Assembly (NCBI RefSeq): GCF_018919485.1
Contig: NZ_JAHLMU010000001.1
Span: forward strand, 989,373-1,053,372
Reading direction: 5' to 3'
Origin: Psychrobacter sp. TAE2020
GTDB lineage: Bacteria > Pseudomonadota > Gammaproteobacteria > Pseudomonadales > Moraxellaceae
DNA: 64,000 nt
The notes under the pieces are model-generated. The model ran no database searches. It saw nothing but the letters and a program-made list of their open reading frames with translations, and was not told the DNA's origin. Shown piece after piece: positions 26,617 through 36,057 of this stretch. A program made the translations under genes and the position numbers. Every line of letters starts with the position of its first letter. The first letter of the stretch is position 1.

Positions 26617-27513
26617 CTATACTTTTATAACTGAATTAATCTGTAAGGTCCCTAACTCTATTTGTGTAAAGCTAATATCAACGGCTTTATAACGCATAAC
26701 AAAGCTGCAATTTAGCTCTTCACGACGATAAGCAGGCCGCGGATCTTGCGCTATCAATGCTATTATTAATACTTTATCAGCCACTACCAACTGCTGCTGC
26801 AAGCTATAAATCTTAGCCGCCACTGTGGCTTTAGCAACCTTTGCTGTACCAGCAGTTAACTCAGCCACTTTTTTATCTTCACTATCTATCGGCTTTATAT
26901 TAATAAGCGCCTCGAACTGCTGCTCAGCTAGCTCAGACATCGTCACTATCAATGATTCAGGAGCGCTTGGAGCAAAGCCACTAGCAGCATCACTATAAGC
27001 ATCGCTATAACTAACATAAGGCTTAATATCGATGATCGGAGTACCGTCGATCATATCAGCGCCACTAATCAATAATAACACCCTACCCTCAAGCACTTCG
27101 ATAGCCTCAAGCTTGACTACTGATAATCCTAAACCTGACGGACGATACATACTGCGACTGGCAAATACGCCAAGCTTTTTGTTGCCACCGAGTCTAGGAG
27201 GTCTTACTTGAGGTCGAAAGGCAGGTTTATCCGCAGCAGGCGCCGCTTTAGTTTGCTGATCTTGCTCAGAGTTATGGGCACTTTTTTTATTAAGATAATT
27301 ATGATGAAACTGCCAACTGAGCCAAATATGGCTAAATGCTTCTAAGCCTGCAAAAGCTGCTGGATTATCATAAGGGATGAGCATCTCAATGACACTAATC
27401 AATGCTACTAAATTAGGCTGACGCGGGGCACCGAACTTCTGCGATAGCGGTGCACGGTGATAGCCTATGATCGGCGCTACATGAGTTAATTGCTCTTCAT
27501 CAATACATTTCAT
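26617..27513 (-). CDS. trmO: TrmO (TsaA), tRNA m6t6A37 methyltransferase
   Basis: 298 aa, longer than E. coli TsaA/TrmO (235) because of a linker at residues 75-100 (SAHNSEQDQQTKAAPAADKP) and another near 200-220. The TrmO signatures are GYHRAPLSQKFGAPRQPNL, FSHIWLSWQFHHN, GVFASRSMYRPSGLGLSVVKLE and the C-terminal DPRPAYRREELNCSFVMRYKAVD. It methylates t6A at position 37 of certain tRNAs with SAM, supporting decoding. It sits upstream of tatD on the same strand. Confidence 0.88.
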   Translation of the reverse strand: MKCIDEEQLTHVAPIIGYHRAPLSQKFGAPRQPNLVALISVIEMLIPYDNPAAFAGLEAFSHIWLSWQFHHNYLNKKSAHNSEQDQQTKAAPAADKPAFRPQVRPPRLGGNKKLGVFASRSMYRPSGLGLSVVKLEAIEVLEGRVLLLISGADMIDGTPIIDIKPYVSYSDAYSDAASGFAPSAPESLIVTMSELAEQQFEALINIKPIDSEDKKVAELTAGTAKVAKATVAAKIYSLQQQLVVADKVLIIALIAQDPRPAYRREELNCSFVMRYKAVDISFTQIELGTLQINSVIKV

Positions 27514-27891
27514 CTAAAAAAGCCTTGCTGCTTAGCCATAAAAAACCCTCGGTTATCAGAAAAAACAGTCTATTAAAAGGTTATAAAACCAAAGCAATCG
27601 ATACCAACTAATCCAGCATAGATAATTATCTACTAACGTTATTCTATTTTATCATGCTAGCGCTAGCTGGTTAGGCGGATTTTTACTTTAAAGTTTGTTA
27701 TCATAGCCAAGATTATATATTGAGAATAACTTGCATCTATATAACTGGCTATAAAGATAGTCTTTAGCCAATCTTTGACTGGTTATAATGCCATTTTTTT
27801 GATTAAATATTTAAAAAAAATAGCTTTTATAGCTATCGTTATAATCATTTATAATACTATTTTTATAAAAATAAACAGTAACGAGGACTTT

Positions 27892-28665
27892 ATGTCAAAA
27901 TTGCGCACTGAAACGGTTACCGAGGTTCATCATTGGAATGATTCTCTGTTTACTATCAAGACCACTCGTGATGACGGCTTGCGCTTTCGAAATGGCGAGT
28001 TTGCGATGATCGGTATGATCATTGATGGCAAACCACTGTTACGTGCTTATTCAATTGCTAGTCCCAATTACGAAGAGCATTTAGAGTTCTTTTCGATAAA
28101 AGTACCTAATGGCCCGCTCACTTCACGCTTGCAACACATCAAAGTCGGTGACGAGCTGTTGGTTAGTAAAAAGCCCACAGGGACGTTAGTACTCGATGAT
28201 CTGTTACCAGGCAAACACTTATATATGCTATCTACAGGTACTGGACTTGCGCCATTCTTGTCTTTAGCTCGTGACCCTGAAGTTTATGAGCGCTTTGAAA
28301 AAATTATCTTAGTGCATGCTGTACGTAACGTTGATGATTTGGCCTATCGTGAGATGTTCGAAGAACAGTTACCTAATGACGAACTGTTTGGTGAATGGTA
28401 CCGCGAAAAATTCATTTACTATCCAACCACTACACGTGAAGAGTTCCGCAATACTGGACGAATCACTGACTTGATGGAATCAGGTAAGCTGTTTAGTGAC
28501 ATAGGCCTACCTCCTATTAACAAAGAAGATGATCGTGTATTGATTTGCGGTAGTATGCCGTTCAATGCTGATGTCGCCAAGATACTAGATGGCTTTGGTC
28601 TGACTTTATCGCCACGTATGGGCGTACAAGCCGATTATGTTATTGAGCGTGCCTTTGTAGGCTAG
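27892..28665 (+). CDS. fpr: Ferredoxin/flavodoxin-NADP reductase
   Basis: 257 aa from ATG 27892, preceded by GAGGA five bases upstream; a longer frame from 27775 encodes a Lys/Ile-rich stretch and is unlikely. FAD-binding RAYSIASPNYEEH and the NADP domain LSTGTGLAPFLSLARDPEVYE, then VLICGSMPFNADVAKILDGFGL. The C-terminal VERAFVG-like ending (YVIERAFVG) matches the bacterial subclass of FNRs. It exchanges electrons between NADPH and ferredoxin or flavodoxin, often under oxidative stress. It is monocistronic and stands before tRNA-Leu. Confidence 0.94.
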   Translation: MSKLRTETVTEVHHWNDSLFTIKTTRDDGLRFRNGEFAMIGMIIDGKPLLRAYSIASPNYEEHLEFFSIKVPNGPLTSRLQHIKVGDELLVSKKPTGTLVLDDLLPGKHLYMLSTGTGLAPFLSLARDPEVYERFEKIILVHAVRNVDDLAYREMFEEQLPNDELFGEWYREKFIYYPTTTREEFRNTGRITDLMESGKLFSDIGLPPINKEDDRVLICGSMPFNADVAKILDGFGLTLSPRMGVQADYVIERAFVG

Positions 28666-28747
28666 TTAAAAACTGGCTAAAATATTGTTTTGGCAAACCT
28701 TTTATAAAATAGTGCTGTGAAAATCAATAATAGGTGATAAAAATAGC

Positions 28748-28775
28748 TTGACGGTTAAAAATAGCCTGCTATAAT
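28748..28775 (+). promoter_or_regulatory. Sigma70 promoter of the tRNA-Leu gene
   Basis: TTGACG (28748-28753), 16-base spacer, TATAAT (28770-28775), about 70 bases before the mature tRNA start. Confidence 0.75.
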
Positions 28776-28847
28776 ACGCCACCTATACAGTTAACCCTGT
28801 AGCCCAATTCAATAATGTTAAGCAGCAACGACATTATTACCTAACAC

Positions 28848-28934
28848 GCCGGTGTGATGGAATTGGTAGACATGACGGATTCAAAATCCGTTGCCTTTAA
28901 AAGCGTGTCGGTTCAAGTCCGACCACCGGTACCA
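28848..28934 (+). tRNA. tRNA-Leu (anticodon CAA)
   Basis: 87 bases including an encoded CCA end. The acceptor GCCGGTG pairs with CACCGGT (first pair G-U), the anticodon arm ACGGATTCAAAATCCGT shows CAA, the long variable arm is TGCCTTTAAAAGCG, and the T arm GTCGGTTCAAGTCCGAC is perfect. It reads UUG leucine codons. Confidence 0.97.
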
Positions 28935-28943
28935 ATACTAAAA

Positions 28944-28977
28944 TACCGCTAGCCTATATGGTTAGCGGTATTTTTTT
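28944..28977 (+). terminator. Intrinsic terminator of tRNA-Leu
   Basis: TACCGCTAGCC pairs with GGTTAGCGGTA and is followed by T7. Confidence 0.9.
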
Positions 28978-29009
28978 GTCTAATGCTTTCATAAAAATCA
29001 GACAATACA

Positions 29010-29080
29010 GGTAGTTATAATTGTGAGGCAACCTGTCTACTAGCTATTAAAATCTAGTTGAAATACAAAGTTGCGCCACC
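29010..29080. repeat. ~70-bp dispersed repeat, copy 1
   Basis: The 31 bases starting AGGTAGTTATAATTGTGAGG match 30 of 31 bases at 32061; the similarity continues, with gaps, through ATCTAGTTG and TGCGCCA. CAGGT and ACCTG inside it can pair as a hairpin. It bounds the decayed segment on the left. Confidence 0.7.
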
Positions 29081-29174
29081 AGTGGTAATAGGATATCTGG
29101 ATTATACAAAGTGGCATCGCTCAGTAGTAGTAAATCTCAGTAAATAGTAGCTAATAATTCTAGAAAAAAAACAA

Positions 29175-29206
29175 GCCACCTTGCAAAATGCTAAGGTGGC
29201 CTTTTT
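29175..29206. terminator. Bidirectional terminator
   Basis: GCCACCTT-loop-AAGGTGGC with T5 on the plus side and a run of A (T on the minus strand) on the other. Suitable for the transporter gene read leftward from 30332. Confidence 0.7.
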
Positions 29207-29417
29207 ATTGATAGAGGATTATGAGTGAGACTGGCTATCATCAAAAAACACTGGTTTAGTAATGACTTATTCAATGTTTAGTGGCTTATAGACCGTTATA
29301 CAGTTGTCGGAAAAGTCTCGTCGATAGTTCTGAATGAGTAACTCTCATAGTTACTTTAAGTGAAAATTTAATAAACGCCATTCACTAAAACTTGATTTTA
29401 AATCCATAAATCAAACT

Positions 29418-30332
29418 TTATGTTTTATGGCGTTTTGCCATATATTTACCCAGTAAAGGTAGGGAAAATGCTGGTAATTGAAAAGCACCCAATAAGGGTA
29501 AAAACATCACACCCATAAAAGGAGCGGTTATGGTGTAAGCAAGTAATACATTGCGTCCGCCACACACCAACGCAGCGACAATGGCATTTTCATAGCCAAA
29601 ACGCCGATATATAAAATAAGCGGAAAAATAAAACACTAATGCCAATACCGAACTTAGCAATAGTAATAACAACGCTTGCCACGGATCATGGTCAAAGGTA
29701 GTACGAAATCCTGCCATCAGTCCTAGTGGAAATAACATCAGCAGTAAAATATTGAACTGCCCAATTTTGGGATAATAACGTGACAAAATAGCAGCTGGAA
29801 CGAACCGACGCACTGCCACAGCTAGCACCATTGGCATAACGATATAAATTAACAAGCGATTGACATAAACACCAACGTCTACATGCGCATTTTCATTGCC
29901 CAATAGCCACAATACGCCTAATAATGTAAATGGCATAATGAGCGTAGCAGCGATAGTTTTTGCAGTCGCCAGTTGTGCATCAAACCCTACCGCATTGACT
30001 AACGCACCACTACCAAACAAGGGCGCAGTAGCACCAAGACCTGCAATCGCCAATAGCCAATCGCCACGTACACCCAGTGCATAAGCGATTAATATTAAAA
30101 CTAGACTCATACCCCCGCTCTGTAACAAGGCAAAAATCCATACATAGCTTGTGGCTATACGCTTTAGCAGCGCATATTGGTCGATGCCCAGTAAAGTAAA
30201 AAACATCAAGAAGAACAGTACTTGAGGTAAATATACTAATACTGCATTGGATAGGTTTGGAAGAACAAAGCCCACAATTGCGCAAACCGGCATAATTAAT
30301 GTGCTATGACGCGCAATAAAACGAAGAAGCAT
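29418..30332 (-). CDS. BASS-type (bile acid:sodium symporter family) membrane transporter
   Basis: 304 aa of nearly continuous hydrophobic segments, about nine to ten transmembrane helices. It resembles the BASS superfamily: a first segment TLIMPVCAIVGFVLPNL and VLFFLMFFTLLG, the conserved GLGATAPLFGSGALVNAVGF where BASS members have a Gly/Ser/Pro crossover, and NILLLMLFPLGLMAGF. The substrate is unknown. The start at 30332 has AGGAAAGG upstream. The genes around it are decaying, but this reading frame is intact. Confidence 0.7.
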   Translation of the reverse strand: MLLRFIARHSTLIMPVCAIVGFVLPNLSNAVLVYLPQVLFFLMFFTLLGIDQYALLKRIATSYVWIFALLQSGGMSLVLILIAYALGVRGDWLLAIAGLGATAPLFGSGALVNAVGFDAQLATAKTIAATLIMPFTLLGVLWLLGNENAHVDVGVYVNRLLIYIVMPMVLAVAVRRFVPAAILSRYYPKIGQFNILLLMLFPLGLMAGFRTTFDHDPWQALLLLLLSSVLALVFYFSAYFIYRRFGYENAIVAALVCGGRNVLLAYTITAPFMGVMFLPLLGAFQLPAFSLPLLGKYMAKRHKT

Positions 30333-30460
30333 GACCTTTCCTAATAAAAATATTCATAAAAAAGCAGGTATTATCCCCTTTTTTGCCATCCTTTAGGCAA
30401 ATAATCCCTACATGATACTCTTTTGGGGTTTTAATTATCTAATCATGCCACCCTTAGGGT

Positions 30461-30601
30461 TTACGGCCTTCTTAATGTGATACCGTTTTTTACATCTACA
30501 GTAATGTCCTGTTGACTGTGTTTGATTGCATCATCGACGCCCGCTTAATGGCGATTAATGATAGTGACTTCTGCGCCTGCGGTGCAAAGCCCTGTTGCAA
30601 T
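30461..30601 (-). pseudogene. Remnant of a short-chain dehydrogenase/reductase N-terminal region
   Basis: A minus-strand frame reads IATGLCTAGAEVTIINRH-stop-AGVDDAIKHSQQDITVDV before the next stop. This resembles the second beta strand and following helix of SDR enzymes (GAxVxIxxRxxxxVDxAI), with an in-frame stop and no intact Gly-rich motif or catalytic Tyr. Short and degenerate, so tentative. Confidence 0.38.
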
Positions 30602-30632
30602 AGTAAGTTAGATCACTATCAGATTAATAAAT

Positions 30633-31178
30633 TTAGCCAAACTGAAAGGCAGATGTCTGAGTTTTCATAACTTGCTGAGAATAAATTTTACGACCTTTAT
30701 CTGTCCTTGCAGCACCTACGGCAACCATCAGCGGTAACAAGTGCTCCTCTGCACCGAATAGATGGGAGTTGATGGCATTGGGCGCTTGCGACCAATCGCT
30801 AAGGGCTGCAACTCGCGTATCGGCATCGGCTGCAGCCATCAAGATCAAGGCATACTCATAGCCCCCATCAGCGGCAAATAATCCATAGCCAATATGAATA
30901 GAGAAGATAGCCACTAACGTGGTGAATGCCGCTACTAGTGCAGCAGGTCGAGTAAGTAACCCTAATACTAAGGCAAGACCATCAAAGAATTCAGCACCTC
31001 CTGCCAATATTGCCATTAATAAACCAAGTTCCATACCTATACTACTCATACATTGAGCAGTGCCTGCCAAGCCATGACCACCGAACCAGCCAAATAACTT
31101 CTGAGCGCCATGCGCAGCTGAAATTAAACCTACCGGCACACGAAGGATTAAAGTGACAGCTCCCGCTTTAGATAGCAA
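30633..31178 (-). CDS. Chimeric ORF: DoxX membrane protein fused to the C-terminus of an extradiol dioxygenase
   Basis: 181 aa. Residues 1 to about 112 are a DoxX-family protein: LRVPVGLISAAHGAQKLFGWFGGHG, a GAEFFDGLALVLGLLTRP helix pair, and ADGGYEYALILMAA. The rest, DADTRVAALSDWSQAPNAI then EEHLLPLMVAVGAARTD and MKTQTSAFQFG, is the C-terminal part of DODA-type (class III) ring-cleaving dioxygenases, whose conserved HPREEHLxPLxVAxGAA loop it matches. DoxX, dioxygenase and LysR genes are commonly adjacent, so an internal deletion joining two neighbours is likely. The dioxygenase metal site is incomplete, so only the DoxX half could function. Confidence 0.75.
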   Translation of the reverse strand: MLSKAGAVTLILRVPVGLISAAHGAQKLFGWFGGHGLAGTAQCMSSIGMELGLLMAILAGGAEFFDGLALVLGLLTRPAALVAAFTTLVAIFSIHIGYGLFAADGGYEYALILMAAADADTRVAALSDWSQAPNAINSHLFGAEEHLLPLMVAVGAARTDKGRKIYSQQVMKTQTSAFQFG

Positions 31179-31209
31179 AATGCTACTGAGTATTGATGAT
31201 ATGGATTAG

Positions 31210-31872
31210 CAACTAAGCGGCTTGCAACAGACTCCTAAAGGCGTGTTGCGCATAGGTCCGCCTGTATAGTTTACTCTAAAGCATATGGCACAGTTAATCA
31301 CTGACTTCCAAAGTCGTTATCCATTGGTCACCGTCGATTTACAACTCAATGATCGTAAAGTCGATATCGTCGAAGAAGACTTTGATGTCGCCTGGCGTAT
31401 CGGGCAGCTCGAAGATTCATCACTTATTGCGAAGCAAGTTGCGCCCGTTCGCGTGGTTCTCTGCGCCTCGCTTGAGTATCTAAAGCATCACGGCACATTC
31501 GATAAGCCTGAGGATTTAGATCATCATCGCTATTTGCACTACAGCTATATGAACATTGACGCTAAGGCAGATATCTACCCATTATTAAAAGCGAAGGTTC
31601 TTAAGCAAGGTAGCAAGTTTCGTAGTAATAATGGTGATGTATTGGTGGAAGCTGCTATTGCAGGCGCAGGTTTGGTATTGCAACCGACGTTTATTGTCAG
31701 CGAAGCCCTTAGCAGAGGTAAGCTAGTGATAGTATTTCCTGAGCTTGCAACTAAACGCTTAGGCTCATATGCAGTCTACGCCCATAGAAAGCTATACCGC
31801 ACAAGGTTAGATGTTTTATTGATTTTATGGAAGGCTATGATGGATCGCCGCCCTATTGTGATGAGCATATAG
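31210..31872 (+). pseudogene. LysR family regulator, lacking its DNA-binding domain
   Basis: Translation from 31210 gives QLSGLQQTPKGVLRIGPPV, then TAG at 31267, and continues in frame to 31872 through the substrate-binding domain: FTLKHMAQLITDFQSRYPLV, DVAWRIGQLEDSSL, and GAGLVLQPTFIV. A LysR protein normally starts with ~60 residues of HTH; here the DNA upstream is the divergent DoxX gene at 31178 and no HTH can be found. The break is therefore a deletion plus a stop codon. An ATG at 31285 could still yield a 195-residue fragment. It probably once controlled the DoxX-dioxygenase genes. Confidence 0.85.
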
Positions 31873-32059
31873 CCAAAAGCCAACTGTTCAGTACTAAGTA
31901 GCTGGCTTTTGCTAAGAGGAATGCCTTTTGCTGTTTTAATGCCACCCGCACTAACAGAGCCTCACCTGCTATAGCCGTTATGGGTTAACACAATCAAATT
32001 ATGAGTGGTTACCTATCAAGGTTAATGATTTTTTGCAGTTAAAGCTTCCCTTAGTCATA

Positions 32060-32132
32060 AAGGTATTTATAATTGTGAGGCAACCTGTCTATCAACTATC
32101 AACTATTAGCATCTAGTTGCGATATCAGGGTG
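32060..32132. repeat. ~70-bp dispersed repeat, copy 2
   Basis: Matches the element at 29010 (30 of 31 bases at its left part, then the blocks ATCTAGTTG and TGCGCCA). It has about ten extra bases in an ATCAACT duplication. It bounds the decayed segment on the right. Confidence 0.7.
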
Positions 32133-32166
32133 CGCCAGACACACCCTCATACTTTTATAACTATAA

Positions 32167-32868
32167 CTATTCTGCAGCGTCTATTAACTCATTAAGCGCA
32201 TCCGCCATTTCATCATCTATGAGACTGTCCTCGATAAAGTTGACTAGTTCATGGATAGTGGTCAAATCCATTTCTCTAACTCCTAAGCTGGCCAACTGCT
32301 CGTTAATGGACTCTAAGCTTTCTAAATCTTCAGAATCATCTAATAAATGCTCTTCAAAGCTATCATTCACAAACCAGTATATCTTCTCTAATAAGCTGTC
32401 TTTTCTAGTCAAAATAGAATAACCATCGCCTTGAATAAATAGATTGAATTGATAAGGCATTTGTACGTCATTGATAAAGAAAATTCGCTTACATTCTAGA
32501 GTATAAGCTTGCGCTGGTTGTTGTTCTTCGCCTTCACTATCACTATAGTCTTCATCAGCAAGCTCTTCTTTTACTAGCTCCCCTACTATTTGATAATCAC
32601 CAATTTGTACTTTATGATTATAGATAATACAAGCGTCACCAACGGCATCAAAGATTACTGCGCAAATATCTAAAGTATGATCGTCAATGTCATAAAAACC
32701 TTTTAGCATCGGCAAAAATTCTGTGAGCTTATCTTCTGGCACTTCGGTCAAAAACTGTTGCTCGTATATCTTAAGCATGTCTTGCGGAGAGTAGGTATTG
32801 GCGGTATTGGTCTCATTTCTACCGATAGGCTTCAAGGGCAAAAGGTTGTAAGGGTTATTATGGGTCAT
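32167..32868 (-). CDS. Acidic protein of unknown function
   Basis: 233 aa, strongly acidic, especially DSEGEEQQPAQ near residue 120 and EEHLLDDSEDLESLES near 190. It begins MTHNNPYNLLPLKPIG. No signal peptide and no membrane segment. I do not recognise a domain. Alternating beta-like segments (KVQIGDYQIVGELV, RIFFINDVQMPYQFNLFIQGD) suggest a small globular fold. It stands alone between the repeat at 32060 and the helicase gene. Confidence 0.7.
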   Translation of the reverse strand: MTHNNPYNLLPLKPIGRNETNTANTYSPQDMLKIYEQQFLTEVPEDKLTEFLPMLKGFYDIDDHTLDICAVIFDAVGDACIIYNHKVQIGDYQIVGELVKEELADEDYSDSEGEEQQPAQAYTLECKRIFFINDVQMPYQFNLFIQGDGYSILTRKDSLLEKIYWFVNDSFEEHLLDDSEDLESLESINEQLASLGVREMDLTTIHELVNFIEDSLIDDEMADALNELIDAAE

Positions 32869-33147
32869 TCAGGACTGCCTTGTTATTTGGGTTGGCGATA
32901 TTGTTTAAGTTAGCGCTATTAGATAAGGTGAATATAAGCTGGAGGAGCCGCTAAATACAGTGCTGATTTAACTGTCGATTAGCCGCTCAAAATCTATAGG
33001 GTACATTATCCCTTATTCGAGGGCTTTTAGATATATCGCTTACTTTATCAAAAGACCTTATTCTAAATGGCTAAACAGTAGAGTAGTTTTATAACCCAGA
33101 TATAGGCTACAAAATCATGATAATCAAAAAGATTTTTAGCTAAGAAA

Positions 33148-36057
33148 TTATTCATTAAGCAAATAATTATAAATATCCGCTCGTACTTCATTGTGCATAT
33201 CGAATTCAACCTTAACTACAGACGCGCCAGATATTGAGGTTTGCTCAAAGCTATTTTGTCTTGGTGATACATCTCCCATATAGTAAAAGTCATTTCCTTC
33301 ATCATTGTGCTTTTTAATGAATAGAGGAATCCGAAAACCACTAGGATATGCTTGAAACAATTTAACTTCCGGGCTATTTACCGTCCTTTTTGACTTGAAC
33401 ATCCAACTAAATACAGACTCATTGATAAAGCCATCTTCATATTTTGTAGTATCAGATATATCTTGGGACTTATGGTAATTAACAAATATCGGACAATTAG
33501 TTTTATCCTCGCTTACTAGGTAACCACCAACGTTCTGAGCTACAGGATTTACTTTTCGATTCAAAATCCTAAACACATCTTTACGTGAGTACTTACGATA
33601 TAGTTGAAAACCCTCGATAAAATCTAAAATTTTGAATTCTTTATTATATTGATAAATAGCGTAATCGGTACTGTCTATTAGAAACCTTACAAAAGTATCA
33701 TTAACTAAATAAGCTAAGAAATCAGGATGCCAATGAACTTTGTTTTCTTTTATTTCAACAATATTAAAATTATAAATCTCACCTATAGGCTTTAATTTGT
33801 TCTGATATTTTTCAGTCACAAAACCCAAATTAAGGTTATTAATAACCGACTTTACGACATCGAAGTTCATCTTATAGCCATACTGCTGCATTATTATAGA
33901 TGCTAACTTATCGATGGTAATAGCCTCTCCTGCTAAGAGCATACTTAATACTAAGCTCTCTTCTATGCGCTTAGTATTATTAATTTCTCTTGAAAAGCTA
34001 ATAAGTAACTTGAGCTCATTGTCATTCAGTTCTTCTAAAGTTTCTTCTTGTTCCTCAACGAAATGATAAAACGATTTGGCATAGTTTACGTATGAGAAAG
34101 GATCGCGAGCACCATGACGAACAAAATCCATCATCATAGGTGCATATCCCAATTTCTGCTTCAACATTTTGTAGTCTTGTACTAAGTCTTTTTTGGTTTG
34201 TAAGTTTGCCGTATCTATAGCTGCATAAATACGCTCTTTAGCTATTTTATCGAAACTTACGGTAGAGGTGCCAGGAATAAAGCAGCTTTCACTAGCCATT
34301 AAACGTCGCAATGTATCTTTGTTATAGGAGTCATTACCATATAAAGCGATAGGAACCATAAAATTATTTTTATAGTTACCGATAAAATCGATAACGGTAA
34401 GATATTCTTTATCCTCAGCTTTTCTTAGTCCACGCCCCAACTGTTGAACGAATATAATTGCTGACTCTGTAGGACGTAGCATCACAACCTGATTAATACA
34501 GGGAATATCGATTCCTTCATTAAAGATACCAACAGAAAATATATAATCAATTTTAGTCGAGGGATCACAAGATTCTAAACGCTCTATTGCTTGATCACGC
34601 TGCTCCTCTGAACTTTCTCCTGTTAATGCTAAAGAGGGTAAACCTTGATTACTAAATATATCAGCTAGAGACTTACACTCTTCAATATTAGAACAAAAAA
34701 CGAGACCACGCACTTCGCCATTATCACAGCCATAAAGATCGATATAATTTAAAATGTGTTTAACGCGCTCTTTACTAATTAGTAGATTCAACATAGAAGT
34801 ATCATCTATAGATCTATCATCGATACTTAAATCAGTAATACCGTAATAGTGAAAAGGCGCTAAGATATCCATCTCCAATGCTTTTTGTAGCCGAATCTCA
34901 TAAGCGATATTATGATCGAAAATCTCGAAAACGTCACCGGCATCGGTACGCTCTGGAGTTGCCGTCATTCCTAAAAGAAATTGCGGTTTAAAGTAATCTA
35001 ATACCTTTTGATAAGATGCAGCACTGGCTCGATGAGCTTCGTCGATGACAATATAGTCAAAAGCATCTGGAGCAAATTTTGCTAAATGATCGTCCCTTGA
35101 AAGAGTCTGTATAGTAGAGAACATATAATCACTTTCAGCTTCTACTGTTTTACCACTATATAAGCCAAAGGTTTTTTGATCTTTAAAAATGGATTGATAA
35201 GTTTGTAAAGCTTTCTTAGCAATATTTGCCCGATGAACTATGAATAATAAGCGTTTAGGACCGAAACTTAGGGCATCAAAAGTAGCAAGATAAGTTTTTC
35301 CTGTGCCAGTAGCTGAGATTAACAAGGCTTTATCTTTACCTTGATCACGTAATATTTGTAGATTTTTCAATGCTTCTTGCTGCATTTTATTGGGTTTAAT
35401 GGCGCTTGCCGCCACAAAGCTAGATGAACTATAGGTGTGTTGAAAAAATAACTTTGCTTGTCGGTAGAGTGACTCATAGTATTCTATATATTCAGGCGTT
35501 ACTAAGAGAGCACAATCAAACTCATTTTTAAACTCATTTATCGCTTGCTGAGATAAAGCACCGTTTTTACTAGAGCTGACTTTTAGATTCCACTCTTTAT
35601 TGATAGTTAAAGCGTTGGCTGTTAAGTTGCTACTACCAATGATTAAGTGATGAATATCAGAGTTACTAAATAGATAGCCTTTTGCATGAAAATTAGAATC
35701 TGTAGCGATTCGTACGTCTATATTTTTAAATTTTAGTAGTTCACGTAAGGCTTCTGGTTGAGTGAAGTTAAGATATTGTGAGACTAATATACGACCTGGA
35801 ACTTGTCTTTTTTCTAACTCAATTAGTTCTTGTTTTAGACAGGCAATACCACTAGTTGTTACGAATGCAACAGAGAACCAAAACTTATCGCTTGATTGCA
35901 GGTGCTTGTTGATAGAGGTTAAAACTTTTTTTCCTTTACCATCGTTGACTAACAACTGTGGCTTAAAATCATGTTTCGATGCTTGCGAGTGGTCTATAAA
36001 GCCAGATACCAAAGCACTTTTTAATTCCTCATATATATTGCTGGTAACATGACTCAT
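33148..36057 (-). CDS. PLD-nuclease/superfamily II helicase with C-terminal DUF3427-type region
   Basis: 969 aa from the ATG at 36057, which overlaps the stop of the Nudix gene (TAATG); a 17-residue N-terminal extension to 36108 has no support. Order: PLD-like nuclease domain about 20-200 with FHAKGYLFSNSDIHHLIIGSSNLT; DEXH helicase with LLISATGTGKTYLA (Walker A), VIDEAHRAS (DEAH) and GMTATPERTD; HELICc with LVFCSNIEECKSL and motif VI QQLGRGLRKA; then a C-terminal DUF3427-like region to the end. This order occurs in bacterial helicases linked to defence or DNA repair. The gene is AT-rich relative to its neighbours, consistent with transfer. Its exact role is not established from the sequence. 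Confidence 0.88.
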   Translation of the reverse strand: MSHVTSNIYEELKSALVSGFIDHSQASKHDFKPQLLVNDGKGKKVLTSINKHLQSSDKFWFSVAFVTTSGIACLKQELIELEKRQVPGRILVSQYLNFTQPEALRELLKFKNIDVRIATDSNFHAKGYLFSNSDIHHLIIGSSNLTANALTINKEWNLKVSSSKNGALSQQAINEFKNEFDCALLVTPEYIEYYESLYRQAKLFFQHTYSSSSFVAASAIKPNKMQQEALKNLQILRDQGKDKALLISATGTGKTYLATFDALSFGPKRLLFIVHRANIAKKALQTYQSIFKDQKTFGLYSGKTVEAESDYMFSTIQTLSRDDHLAKFAPDAFDYIVIDEAHRASAASYQKVLDYFKPQFLLGMTATPERTDAGDVFEIFDHNIAYEIRLQKALEMDILAPFHYYGITDLSIDDRSIDDTSMLNLLISKERVKHILNYIDLYGCDNGEVRGLVFCSNIEECKSLADIFSNQGLPSLALTGESSEEQRDQAIERLESCDPSTKIDYIFSVGIFNEGIDIPCINQVVMLRPTESAIIFVQQLGRGLRKAEDKEYLTVIDFIGNYKNNFMVPIALYGNDSYNKDTLRRLMASESCFIPGTSTVSFDKIAKERIYAAIDTANLQTKKDLVQDYKMLKQKLGYAPMMMDFVRHGARDPFSYVNYAKSFYHFVEEQEETLEELNDNELKLLISFSREINNTKRIEESLVLSMLLAGEAITIDKLASIIMQQYGYKMNFDVVKSVINNLNLGFVTEKYQNKLKPIGEIYNFNIVEIKENKVHWHPDFLAYLVNDTFVRFLIDSTDYAIYQYNKEFKILDFIEGFQLYRKYSRKDVFRILNRKVNPVAQNVGGYLVSEDKTNCPIFVNYHKSQDISDTTKYEDGFINESVFSWMFKSKRTVNSPEVKLFQAYPSGFRIPLFIKKHNDEGNDFYYMGDVSPRQNSFEQTSISGASVVKVEFDMHNEVRADIYNYLLNE

